Notes under the pieces: generated by a model
The model's database searches: none
What the model saw: only the letters and a program-made list of their open reading frames with translations
What the model was told of the DNA's origin: nothing
Assembly (NCBI RefSeq): GCF_026343185.1
Contig: NZ_JAPEMA010000001.1
Location: 3,720,001-3,784,000, forward strand
Reading direction: 5' to 3'
Origin: Streptomyces sp. NBC_00091
GTDB lineage: Bacteria > Actinomycetota > Actinomycetes > Streptomycetales > Streptomycetaceae
DNA length: 64,000 bases
Position numbers and translations under genes: made by a program
Shown here: one piece after another, positions 46,485 to 54,334 of the stretch
Position numbering within the stretch: position 1 is the stretch's first letter
Layout: every line of letters starts with the position of its first letter

Positions 46485-47480
46485 ATGAACGGTCACGGTC
46501 AGGGGCGCGGGCGGGGACGGCCGACCCTGGAGGACGTCGCCCTGCGGGCCGGGGTCGGGCGCGGCACCGTCTCCCGGGTGGTCAACGGCTCGCCCAAGGT
46601 CAGCGGGCGCACCCGGGCGGCCGTCGAGGCCGCCGTCGCCGAGCTCGGGTACGTGCCCGACCGCGCGGCCCGGGCGCTGGCCGCCGGCCGAGCCGGCGCC
46701 GTCGCCCTGGTCCTGCCCGGACCGCAGTCCCCCTGCCTCGCCGAACCCGGCTTCTCCGGCGTGCTGCGCGGGGCCGCCGAGACCCTGGCCGGGGCCGGGG
46801 TACAGCTGGTGCTCATCCTCGGGGGCGGTGTGCCGCGGCCGGCCGGGCCCCGGGTGGACGGGGTGCTGCTGCTGTCGCCGCAGCCGGGGGACCCGCCGCC
46901 GGGCGTCCCGGCGGTGGCGGGTGGACCCGGGGCGGCCGCCGGGACCCTGCCGAGCGTGGACTGCGACCACCTCGGGGGCGCGGCCGGGGCGGTGCGCCAT
47001 CTCCTAGGGCGGGGCCGCCGGGAGATAGCCGCCATCGCCGGTCCGCCGCAGGAGTACGGGGCCCGGCGCCGCCTGGAGGGCTACCGGCAGGCCCTGGCCG
47101 CCGCCGGGCACCCGGCGGACGAGCGGCTGGTCGCGGTCGGGGACCTCACCGAGGACGGCGGCCGGCGGGCCATGCGGGAGCTGCTGGAGCGCCGCCCCGC
47201 TCTGGACGCGGTCTTCGCCGCCTCGGACCTGCTGGCGGCGGGCGCCCTGCGGGAGCTGCGCGCGGCCGGCCGCCGGGTACCGCAGGACGTGGCGGTGGTG
47301 GGCTTCGGCGACTCGGAGCCGGCCCGCTATCTGGATCCGCCGCTGACCAGCGTGCGGGCGCCCGCCGAGGAGCTGGGCCGGACGATGGCGCGGCTGCTGC
47401 TGGCCCGGATCTCGGGCGGGGGGACCGAGGAAGCGGAGATCGTCCTGCCGACGGAGCTGATCGTCCGCGGGTCGACGTAG
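46485..47480 (+). CDS. LacI-family regulator, CebR-like
   Basis: A 331-residue repressor. The HTH (TLEDVALRAGVGRGTVSRVVNGSPKVS) is nearly the CebR recognition helix, and a perfect CebR box lies upstream. The hinge LGYVPDRAARALAAGRAG and the periplasmic-binding-like effector domain follow. The linker between VDGVLLLS and VDCDHLGGAAG is shortened and Pro-rich compared with CebR as I know it, so its ligand may differ. Its position next to ornA is that of cebR in other streptomycetes, but the cebEFG-bglC operon is absent and an MFS gene stands there. Confidence 0.8.
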   Translation: MNGHGQGRGRGRPTLEDVALRAGVGRGTVSRVVNGSPKVSGRTRAAVEAAVAELGYVPDRAARALAAGRAGAVALVLPGPQSPCLAEPGFSGVLRGAAETLAGAGVQLVLILGGGVPRPAGPRVDGVLLLSPQPGDPPPGVPAVAGGPGAAAGTLPSVDCDHLGGAAGAVRHLLGRGRREIAAIAGPPQEYGARRRLEGYRQALAAAGHPADERLVAVGDLTEDGGRRAMRELLERRPALDAVFAASDLLAAGALRELRAAGRRVPQDVAVVGFGDSEPARYLDPPLTSVRAPAEELGRTMARLLLARISGGGTEEAEIVLPTELIVRGST

Positions 47481-47508
47481 AAAAGCAGAAAAGAGGACGG
47501 AGAACGCA

Positions 47509-47544
47509 GAAGGCCCCGGTCCGCTCTCGCGAACCGGGGCCTTC
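47509..47544. terminator. Hairpin between LacI gene and tRNA-His
   Basis: GAAGGCCCCGGT (47509-47520) pairs with 47533-47544. It can stop the LacI transcript and the convergent tRNA-His. Confidence 0.78.
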
Positions 47545-47550
47545 CCGCAG

Positions 47551-47624
47551 GGTGAGTGACGGGACTTGAACCCGCGGCCACCTGGACCACAACCAGGTGC
47601 TCTACCAACTGAGCTACACCCACC
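47551..47624 (-). tRNA. tRNA-His (GUG)
   Basis: The minus strand folds into a tRNA with acceptor GTGGGTG/CACTCAC, anticodon loop TTGTGGT (anticodon GTG) and T-loop GGTTCAAGTCC. The base before the acceptor is G, opposite discriminator C, as required for tRNA-His; it is included here. Confidence 0.94.
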
Positions 47625-47721
47625 ATGTCCGGTCGCAGAACGACCGGCCGAAGAAAAGGGTACAGGGTCCGGGAGGGTGCTCGCTCCCCCGTTCCCCCGC
47701 GCCCCCCTCCGGAAGGTGCTA

Positions 47722-48321
47722 CTAGTCCGCCACCGCGTGCTTGGCGGCGATGGTCCGGGCGGTGTCCGAGTCTGGCCCGGGCTGCGGCACGAAGACCGCC
47801 TCACGGTAGTAGCGCAGCTCGGTGATCGAGTCCTTGATGTCCGCCAGCGCCCGGTGGTTGCCGTTCTTGGGCGGGCTGTTGAAGTACGCCCGCGGGTACC
47901 AGCGGCGCGCCAGCTCCTTGACCGAGGACACGTCCACGATCCGGTAGTGCAGGTGGCTCTCCAGCGCCGGCATGTCCCGCAGCAGGAAGCCGCGGTCGGT
48001 GCCGACCGAGTTCCCGCACAGCGGCGCCTTGCCCGGCTCCTTGACGTGCTGCCGTACGTACGCCAGGACCTGCGCCTCGGCGTCGGCCAGGGTCGTGCCG
48101 CCGGCCAGCTCGTCGAGCAGCCCGGAATTGGTGTGCATCTCGCGCACCACGTCCGGCATGGTCTCCAGGGCCGCGTCCGGCGGGCGGATCACGATGTCCA
48201 CGCCTTCGCCGAGCACGTTGAGCTCCGAGTCGGTGACCAGTGCGGCCACCTCGATAAGTGCGTCGTCCGTCAACGAGAGCCCGGTCATCTCGCAGTCGAT
48301 CCACACCATGCGATCGTTCAT
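47722..48321 (-). CDS. orn: Oligoribonuclease
   Basis: A 199-residue DEDD exonuclease: WIDCEMTGL (D, E), [15 protein letters not shown] (D), and [11 protein letters not shown] (His/Tyr-type fourth motif). Oligoribonuclease degrades 2-5 nt RNA fragments and pGpG, the product of c-di-GMP breakdown, and in Streptomyces (OrnA) it is needed for normal growth and development. It sits directly downstream of adpA as in other streptomycetes. ATG 48321 gives the usual N-terminus. Confidence 0.93.
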   Translation of the reverse strand: MNDRMVWIDCEMTGLSLTDDALIEVAALVTDSELNVLGEGVDIVIRPPDAALETMPDVVREMHTNSGLLDELAGGTTLADAEAQVLAYVRQHVKEPGKAPLCGNSVGTDRGFLLRDMPALESHLHYRIVDVSSVKELARRWYPRAYFNSPPKNGNHRALADIKDSITELRYYREAVFVPQPGPDSDTARTIAAKHAVAD

Positions 48322-48408
48322 GCGCCCCACCTTATGCCGAAGGTCCCCCGCATCGGTGCTCGACCGGTGCGGGGGACCTCTTCAGACGGTGATCGCCGCA
48401 GGTGGGCG

Positions 48409-49581
48409 CTACGCGTGCTCGCGCAGGACCCGGCCCGGGGCGTACAGCTCCGTCACGCTGGGACCGGAGGCGGCCAGGGCCGCCGCGGCCCGCTGGGGCT
48501 GCGGGGTGCGCTGGTGCGGCACCGGGGAGCCCTGCATTTCGGACACCGGGGACACGTCGGTCTGCGGCCGGCGTGCTCGGTAGGCGGAGCGGTAGGCGGC
48601 CGGGGAGGACCCCAGCTGCCGCCGGAAGTGCCCGCGCAGGGCGACCGGCGAGCGGAACCCGCAGCGTCCGGCGACCTCGTCGACCGAGTAGTCGGAAGTC
48701 TCCAGCAGCCGCTGTGCCTGGAGCACCCGCTGGGTGATCAGCCACTGGAGCGGCGCGCTGCCGGTGAGCGAGCGGAACCGCCGGTCGAAGGTGCGCCTGC
48801 TCATGTAGGCGCGGGCGGCCAGCGTCTCCACGTCGAACTGCTCGTGGAGGTGTTCCAGTGCCCAGGCGACGACCTCGGCGAGCGGGTCGGCGCCGATCTC
48901 CTCGGGCAGCGACCGGTCGAGGTAGCGCTCCTGGCCTCCCGTGCGGCGCGGCGGTACGACGAGCCGGCGGGCCAGTGCTCCGGCCGCCTCGCTGCCGTGG
49001 TCCGTGCGCACGATGTGCAGGCACAGGTCGATTCCGGCCGCGGTGCCCGCGGACGTCAGCACGTCGCCGTCGTCGACGAACAGTTCGCGCGGGTCGACGT
49101 GGACGGACGGGTAGCGCTTGGCCAGCGTCGGCGCGTACATCCAGTGCGTCGTCGCGGGCCGGCCGTCCAGCAGCCCGGCGGCGGCGAGCACGAAGGCTCC
49201 CGTGCACAGGCCGACGATCCGGGCCCCCTCCTCGTGCGCCAGACGCAGTGCGTCGAGCGCCTCCGGCGGCGGCGGTGAAGTGATGGAGCGCCAGGCCGGA
49301 ACGACGACCGTGCCTGCCCGGGCGATCGCCTCCAACCCGTACGGCGCGGTCAGTTCGAGTCCGCCGGTGGTCCGCAGCGGACCGTCCTCCCCGGCGCACA
49401 CGAGCAGTCGATAGCGCGGAACTCCCGCGTCCTGCCGGTCGATGCCGAACACGGACAGCGGAATGGAACTCTCGAAGATCGGCCCGCCGCTGAACAGCAG
49501 CACGGCGACGATCTCTCTGCGGCGACGCCCCGCGAGCTTCCGGCCCGCGTCCGCGACGACGGCGGTGGAATCCTGGCTCAT
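48409..49581 (-). CDS. adpA: AdpA, master developmental regulator; no TTA codon
   Basis: A 390-residue AraC/XylS-type regulator: a class I glutamine-amidotransferase-like (DJ-1/PfpI) dimerisation domain (about 25-205; IVAVLLFSGGPIFESSIPLSVFG, IVGLCTGAFVLAAAGLL), a linker (GGQERYLDRSLPEEIGADPLAEVVAW) and the DNA-binding domain (about 235-325; FDVETLAARAYMSRRTFDRR; VDEVAGRCGFRSPVALRGHF). The match to Streptomyces AdpA/BldH is near certain. Scanning the plus strand found no TAA anywhere in the gene, so there is no TTA codon; both Leu codons of the linker segment YLDRSL are CTC and CTG. The bldA-tRNA switch normally acting on adpA is therefore absent. Confidence 0.96.
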   Translation of the reverse strand: MSQDSTAVVADAGRKLAGRRRREIVAVLLFSGGPIFESSIPLSVFGIDRQDAGVPRYRLLVCAGEDGPLRTTGGLELTAPYGLEAIARAGTVVVPAWRSITSPPPPEALDALRLAHEEGARIVGLCTGAFVLAAAGLLDGRPATTHWMYAPTLAKRYPSVHVDPRELFVDDGDVLTSAGTAAGIDLCLHIVRTDHGSEAAGALARRLVVPPRRTGGQERYLDRSLPEEIGADPLAEVVAWALEHLHEQFDVETLAARAYMSRRTFDRRFRSLTGSAPLQWLITQRVLQAQRLLETSDYSVDEVAGRCGFRSPVALRGHFRRQLGSSPAAYRSAYRARRPQTDVSPVSEMQGSPVPHQRTPQPQRAAAALAASGPSVTELYAPGRVLREHA

Positions 49582-49957
49582 GGCGCTAAGCCCCCCTTGG
49601 GTGTCGCGACTCCTTGGTCTGGTCGCACCTGCACGTTTCCCCTCGGCCTTGCACGTGGATCCCCCGCCGTAAATACATGATCGAATCTACTGCGTCCCGT
49701 GGTGTCGGCGTGACAAGTTCAGCACGCAGCGCTATGTCGACTTGGCAACTTGGCGAAAAGCATTCGATCAGGAAGCGTTCCACTCCGCTACCCGACGAGG
49801 AAGCCCGCGATCCGGCCGTGGCCAGTACCGGTGGGGTCCGTACGCCCCCTGGCGCCCGTAGTCGCTGGTGGTAGGGGGGGTGGGGGGACATTCCGGCAAG
49901 GGAAGCGCCAGGTCCGGAAGTTGGCTGAAAACAACCGGGTGTGTACGTACGAATCAG
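49582..49957. promoter_or_regulatory. adpA upstream region
   Basis: 376 bp with no convincing gene. Two overlapping matches to the AdpA-box start TGGC(G/C)NG occur at 49743-49752 and 49751-49760 (TGGCAACTTG, TGGCGAAAAG), each imperfect, which could allow autoregulation. The base composition is clearly AT-richer than the surroundings, as expected for a long regulated promoter and leader. Confidence 0.4.
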
Positions 49958-50392
49958 TCAGTCGTGAGGGGACAGGCCACCGGAACCATGGCAACCGCGG
50001 TGCGAACCGGCCCCGCTGCGGGAGTGCCGGCCGCGGTGGTTGGACGGAAGCGGATCCTCCGACAGCACCCGGGCGGCGGCCCGTTCGGTCTTCTCCGAGT
50101 AGCGCAGCAGCACCCGGCAGGCGGCCGTGACGGCGGCCAGCCCCAGGGTCGCCACGGCGGCCCCGCCGTAGGAGGTTCCGTAGACCACCAGGACCACCGG
50201 GACGAGCAGGCAGCTGAAAGCGGCCCAGCGCACCACGTCACCCGCCGGGTCGTCATGGGCGCGCCCGGCGGAGTGCACGGACGGGTGAAGCGAGGGGCGC
50301 CCGGACGACGGCCCCGGGCGCGGGGAAGGGAGGGACTGCGTCGGCGGAGCTGGCTGGACGGGCTGGACGGGGTGAACCGGATGGCCGGGCAC
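49958..50392 (-). CDS. Small conserved membrane protein upstream of adpA
   Basis: A 144-residue protein from GTG 50392 (GGGAG 6 nt upstream): a Pro/His/Ser-rich cytoplasmic part (about 1-60), two adjacent hydrophobic segments (WAAFSCLLVPVVLVVYGTS; GGAAVATLGLAAVTAACRVLL) and a charged tail. No function is known. It faces adpA in the same orientation but is separated by 376 bp. Confidence 0.7.
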   Translation of the reverse strand: MPGHPVHPVQPVQPAPPTQSLPSPRPGPSSGRPSLHPSVHSAGRAHDDPAGDVVRWAAFSCLLVPVVLVVYGTSYGGAAVATLGLAAVTAACRVLLRYSEKTERAAARVLSEDPLPSNHRGRHSRSGAGSHRGCHGSGGLSPHD

Positions 50393-50761
50393 GGCGTACT
50401 CCCTGCGGGCTCTTCCTGGACGGTCGGACGCCTGTCCAACGCCCCGGTACGGGCCTCGGTCACTGCGCGCACGGGTGGCGCAAGGGTCATTCGTCACTGG
50501 CTGTAGGGAGCAGCCGCCATTGCCAAGGCGCTCGCGCTCCGGCATGCTCCCTGGGACGCTCTCCAAGGGCGGCATGCCCTGTGCAGGACAGGAGTGTCGC
50601 CGTACCCTGGTGGGTAAGGGCTTGGGAAGATGCTTCCCGGACAGAGCTCCGTCACGCAGCGTCGTCAAAAACGCGCGTGGTCACCGCCCGCGTCGTCAGA
50701 AAATCCGAGTCGCCGAAACCGCCCCTGTCGCTTCCCCCGAGGACTCTTCGCCGAGACACCC
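50393..50761. promoter_or_regulatory. Divergent intergenic region before the stress protein
   Basis: 369 bp without a supported gene. A 13-nt palindrome GGAAGATGCTTCC (50625-50637) lies 125 bp before the stress-protein start. Open frames here lack ribosome sites and family resemblance. Confidence 0.35.
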
Positions 50762-51292
50762 ATGGCCGGTCACGAATTCTCCGAACCTGCGGACCGCAAG
50801 CGCAAACACCTCGCCGATTCCGTATCGAGCGACCTGCGCGCGGTGGAACAGACACGTCACCCCTGCGATCCGGCCTTCCGGCACGGTGTGGTGGTGGGCT
50901 TCGACGGCTCGACGTCCAGTGAGCGAGCCCTCGCCTACGCGATCGGCATGGCCCGGCGTTCCGGTTCCGGTCTGATCATCGTCCATGTGGCGAACCGGCT
51001 GCCCACCACGGTGTGGGCCGGCTGTGAGCCGCCCGTCTTCGTGGACGTGCCGGACCACCGCACCGAGGTGCTCGGCCTGGAGCTGGCCTGCGCGGACTAT
51101 CTGGCCGAGGTGCCGTGGATCCTCGTCGAGCGCGGTGGTGACATCTGCCACGAGCTGGAGGAGGTCGGCCGGGAGTACTCGGCGGACGCCATCGTGGTGG
51201 GTTCCACTCACGGGATCGTGGGCCGGATCTTCGGCTCGGTCGCGGGGCGGCTGGCGAAGCGGGCACAGCGACCCGTTGTTGTCATTCCGTAA
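50762..51292 (+). CDS. Universal stress protein (UspA) domain protein
   Basis: A 176-residue protein whose Usp domain runs from about residue 40 to the end: VVVGFDGSTSSERALAYAIGMA, LIIVHVANRLP, and the ATP-binding VVGSTHGIVGRIFGSVAGRLAKRAQRPVVVIP (G-2x-G-9x-G-S type). Such proteins bind ATP and act in dormancy or redox stress. ATG 50762 is not preceded by a clear ribosome site; the upstream extension has no Usp resemblance. Confidence 0.83.
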   Translation: MAGHEFSEPADRKRKHLADSVSSDLRAVEQTRHPCDPAFRHGVVVGFDGSTSSERALAYAIGMARRSGSGLIIVHVANRLPTTVWAGCEPPVFVDVPDHRTEVLGLELACADYLAEVPWILVERGGDICHELEEVGREYSADAIVVGSTHGIVGRIFGSVAGRLAKRAQRPVVVIP

Positions 51293-51391
51293 CCGACTGT
51301 ATGCCGGTTGTGCGGTTGTGAACCCCCTTGTAAAGGGTAGATAAATGCTGCTGGGACGCAGCAAACAACTGCAGATCGAAGGGAGCCCGCC

Positions 51392-51958
51392 GTGGACAAT
51401 GGTGTCTCTGCGGGAAGCACGGCCTCGACTTCGACCCTGGGGAACATCGCCCTGGGTCTCACCCTTCTGGCGTTCGGTATCGGCCACACGGGCGTACTCG
51501 CCGGTGTGACCGCGGCCAACTCCGTGTCGCTCGCGATGTACGTCGGCGGCGCCGCCCTGTTCCTCCTCGGCCTCCTCGAATACCGCGGCGGCAACGGCTT
51601 CAACGGCACCGCCTTCGCGGGCCTCGGCATCTTCTGGTTCACCTGGGCCAAGGGCGCGGGAGCCTCGGTCTCCGAGGAGGCCGCCGGAACGTTTCTGGTC
51701 CTCTTCGCGATGCTCGCGCTGACCCTGACGCTCGCCGCGGCGAGCGGACTGTTCGGCCAGGGCGTCTACGCCCTGCTGACCCTCGCCCTCCTCCTGCTGG
51801 CCATAGCCGCCTTCGCGGACAGCGCCGGGCTGGCGAAGGCGGGCGGCTGGGTCGCGGCCGTGTCCGGGCTGCTGGCCTGGTACGGGGCCACCGCCGCGCT
51901 GGCCAACTGGCCGGTGTCGCTGGGCAGGACCTCGGGGAACGCGGTCGCCGCGGGCTGA
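51392..51958 (+). CDS. GPR1/FUN34/YaaH (acetate transporter) family membrane protein
   Basis: A 188-residue protein with six TM segments and the family's layout (NIALGLTLLAFGIGHTG at TM1; MYVGGAALFLLGLLEYRGGNGFNGTAFAGLGIFWFTWA). The signature NPAPLG appears only as the degenerate LGNIALG. Members transport acetate or succinate or ammonium. AAGGGAG supports GTG 51392. The 3' end faces glmS across a very strong terminator. Confidence 0.82.
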   Translation: MDNGVSAGSTASTSTLGNIALGLTLLAFGIGHTGVLAGVTAANSVSLAMYVGGAALFLLGLLEYRGGNGFNGTAFAGLGIFWFTWAKGAGASVSEEAAGTFLVLFAMLALTLTLAAASGLFGQGVYALLTLALLLLAIAAFADSAGLAKAGGWVAAVSGLLAWYGATAALANWPVSLGRTSGNAVAAG

Positions 51959-51981
51959 CCGGCCCGGACCGCAGGACAACG

Positions 51982-52019
51982 GACAGGGGTGCCACCGGAG
52001 TTCCGGTGGCACCCCTGTC
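51982..52019. terminator. 18-bp perfect hairpin between acetate-transporter-family gene and glmS
   Basis: 51982-51999 pairs without mismatch with 52002-52019. It lies between convergent genes. Downstream, GTGGCTACTCGACC is tandemly duplicated (52045-52058, 52059-52072) across the glmS stop codon. Confidence 0.9.
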
Positions 52020-52062
52020 GCGTACGGCGAACTCGTGTGCGGTGGTGGCTACTCGACCGTGG

Positions 52063-53880
52063 CTACTCGACCGTGACGGACTTCGCCAGGTTGCGCGGCT
52101 TGTCGATGTCCCGGCCCAGGGCCAGGGCCGTGTGGTACGCCAGCAGCTGGAGCGGGATGCCCATCAGGATCGGGTCCAGCTCGTCCTCGTTCTTGGGCAC
52201 GAGGATGGTGTGGTCGGCCTTCTCCTGCTCCCGGTGGGCGACGGCCAGGATCCGGCCGCTGCGGGCCTTGATCTCCTCCAGCGCCGCGCGGTTCTTCTCC
52301 AGCAGGTCGTCGTCCGGGACGATCGCGACCGTCGGCATCGCCGGCTCGATGAGCGCGAGCGGGCCGTGCTTGAGCTCGGAGGCCGGGTAGGCCTCGGCGT
52401 GGATGTAGGAGATCTCCTTCAGCTTGAGGGAGGCCTCCAGGGCCACGGGGTAGCCGCGCACCCGGCCGATGAACATCATCGACTTGGCCTCGGCGTACTC
52501 GGCCGCCAGCTTCTTGATGTCCTCCTCGCCCTCGAGGATCTCCTGGATCTGCGCGGGCAGCTTGCGCAGGCCCTCGATGATCCGCTTGCCGTCGGTGACC
52601 GACAGGTCCCGGATCCGGCCCAGGTGCACGGCGAGCAGCGCGAAGGCCACCACCGTGTTGGTGAAGCACTTGGTGGAGACGACGCAGACCTCGGGGCCGG
52701 CGTGCACGTACACGCCGCCGTCGGCCTCGCGGGCGATCGCGGAGCCGACCACGTTGACCACGCCGAGGACGCGGGCGCCCTTGCGCTTGAGCTCCTGGAC
52801 GGCCGCGAGCACGTCGTACGTCTCACCGGACTGGGAGACGGCGATGTAGAGGGTGTCGGGGTCCACGACCGGGTTGCGGTAGCGGAACTCGGAGGCCGGC
52901 TCGGCGTCGGCGGGGATGCGGGCCATGCTCTCGATCAGCCCGGCGCCGATCAGGCCCGCGTGGTAGGAGGTGCCGCAGCCCAGGATCTTGACCCGGCGGA
53001 TGCCGCGCGCCTCGCGCGGGTCCAGGTTCAGGCCGCCCAGGTGGACGGTGTTGAAGCGGTCGTCGATCCGGCCGCGCAGCACGCGGTCGACCGCGTCGGG
53101 CTGCTCGGAGATCTCCTTGTGCATGTAGGTGTCGTGGCCGCCCATGTCGAAGGAGGCGGCCTCCCACTCCACGGTCTCCGGGGTGGCGGTGGTCGTCGTA
53201 CCGCTGGTGGTGTAGGTGCGGAAGTCGTCGGCCTTCAGGGTGGCCATTTCGCCGTCGTTGAGGGTCACGACCTGGCGGGTGTGGGCGATCAGCGCGGCGA
53301 CGTCGGAGGCGACGAGCATCTCCTTCTCGCCGATGCCGAGGATGACGGGGGAGCCGTTGCGGGCGACGACGATGCGGTCGGCGAAGTCGGCGTGCATGAC
53401 GGCGATGCCGTAGGTGCCCTCGATGACCTTGAGCGCCTCGCGGACCTTCTCCTCCAGGCTGTCGGCCTGGGAGCGGGCGATCAGGTGGGTGATCACCTCG
53501 GTGTCGGTGTCGGAGACGAAGACGACGCCCTCGGCCTCGAGCTTGACGCGCAGCTCGGCGGCGTTGTCGACGATGCCGTTGTGGACGACGGCGACCTTGT
53601 TCTCGGGGTCCAGGTGCGGGTGCGAGTTGATGTCGCTGGGGGCGCCGTGGGTGGCCCAGCGGGTGTGGGCGATGCCGGTGGTGCCGGCGAAGCGCTTGGG
53701 GACGCGCGCCTCGAGGTCGCGGACGCGGCCCTTGGCCTTGACCATCTTCAGCGCGGCGGCCTTCGGGCTGTTGACGACGATGCCCGCGGAGTCGTAGCCG
53801 CGGTACTCCAGTCGTGCCAGGCCTTCGAGCAGCAGCGGTGCCACGTCACGCTTGCCGATGTAACCGACGATTCCACACAT
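52063..53880 (-). CDS. glmS: Glutamine--fructose-6-phosphate aminotransferase
   Basis: A 605-residue GlmS. Mature N-terminal Cys (MCGIVGYIG) is the glutaminase nucleophile; RLEYRGYDSAG, TRWATHG and HNGIVDN belong to the class II amidotransferase domain (1-240). Two SIS isomerase domains follow (GCGTSYHAGLIG, SQSGETYD; then RVRGYPVALEASLKLKEISY) with C-terminal AKSVTVE. It makes glucosamine-6-phosphate for wall synthesis. Streptomycetes carry two glmS genes; this is the copy near adpA. It follows a 91-codon gene by 72 bp, and the pair has a dre-like site upstream, linking it to GlcNAc control. Confidence 0.95.
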   Translation of the reverse strand: MCGIVGYIGKRDVAPLLLEGLARLEYRGYDSAGIVVNSPKAAALKMVKAKGRVRDLEARVPKRFAGTTGIAHTRWATHGAPSDINSHPHLDPENKVAVVHNGIVDNAAELRVKLEAEGVVFVSDTDTEVITHLIARSQADSLEEKVREALKVIEGTYGIAVMHADFADRIVVARNGSPVILGIGEKEMLVASDVAALIAHTRQVVTLNDGEMATLKADDFRTYTTSGTTTTATPETVEWEAASFDMGGHDTYMHKEISEQPDAVDRVLRGRIDDRFNTVHLGGLNLDPREARGIRRVKILGCGTSYHAGLIGAGLIESMARIPADAEPASEFRYRNPVVDPDTLYIAVSQSGETYDVLAAVQELKRKGARVLGVVNVVGSAIAREADGGVYVHAGPEVCVVSTKCFTNTVVAFALLAVHLGRIRDLSVTDGKRIIEGLRKLPAQIQEILEGEEDIKKLAAEYAEAKSMMFIGRVRGYPVALEASLKLKEISYIHAEAYPASELKHGPLALIEPAMPTVAIVPDDDLLEKNRAALEEIKARSGRILAVAHREQEKADHTILVPKNEDELDPILMGIPLQLLAYHTALALGRDIDKPRNLAKSVTVE

Positions 53881-53952
53881 ACGGTGTTGCCCCTCCTGAA
53901 GTCCGGTGGTCCTGCTCGTCCGCGCGCGGCCGGTCCGGCCGCCCCGGCCCTG

Positions 53953-54228
53953 TCAGCCGTAGACGATGCGGCGCAGCTGCCGGAGCGAGAGCTCCGGCGG
54001 CGCCACGGCGCGGTGCGGCAGTTCGGCCGCGATCCGCTCGAAGATCTCGGCGTTGACCGCTCCGCCCGACTGCAGCTCGCGATGGCGGCGGCGGACGAAC
54101 TCCTCGGTCGTCTCGTCGAAGTACGCGAGCACGTCGAGCACCACCCGGGCGGCTTCCCCGCGCTGTAGCGCGGTGCTGCGCACCAGGTGGTCGACGAGGT
54201 CGTCATGGGACGGGCGGCGGTCGAGCAC
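53953..54228 (-). CDS. Small conserved protein upstream of glmS
   Basis: About 91 residues (GTG 54228; TTG 54252 is an alternative): PSHDDLVDHLVRSTALQRGEAARVVLDVLAYFDETTEEFVRRRHREL, an all-helical protein of unknown role. The frame is open further upstream but runs through the terminator hairpin at 54265-54290, which rules out a longer protein. TATCTA 3 nt before the GTG could be a -10 box of a near-leaderless transcript. Probably co-transcribed with glmS. Confidence 0.65.
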   Translation of the reverse strand: MLDRRPSHDDLVDHLVRSTALQRGEAARVVLDVLAYFDETTEEFVRRRHRELQSGGAVNAEIFERIAAELPHRAVAPPELSLRQLRRIVYG

Positions 54229-54264
54229 CTGTAGATATTGACTGTCCAAGGAGTGAAACGCAAA

Positions 54265-54290
54265 GATCCTGCCCGGAATCGGGCAGGATC
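54265..54290 (-). terminator. Hairpin downstream of the DUF4429 gene
   Basis: GATCCTGCCCG (54265-54275) pairs perfectly with 54280-54290 over a GAAT loop; on the minus strand it is followed by TTTGCG. It ends the DUF4429 transcript and separates it from the glmS operon. Confidence 0.85.
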
Positions 54291-54293
54291 TTG

Positions 54294-54307
54294 CTGGTCT
54301 GGACCAG
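54294..54307. promoter_or_regulatory. dre-like site CTGGTCTGGACCAG upstream of the glmS operon
   Basis: Two perfect 6-bp arms CTGGTC/GACCAG flank TG, matching the DasR consensus TGGTCTAGACCA in eleven of twelve positions. It lies about 66 bp upstream of the small gene that precedes glmS. Confidence 0.7.
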
Positions 54308-54334
54308 GGAAGGGGTGATTCCGGTACGTGGCGG

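Noticed and set aside
49585-50130. Several open frames between adpA and the small membrane protein gene
   Set aside because: No ribosome sites, no family resemblance, and compositions typical of antisense or shadow frames; the region is better explained as the adpA promoter.
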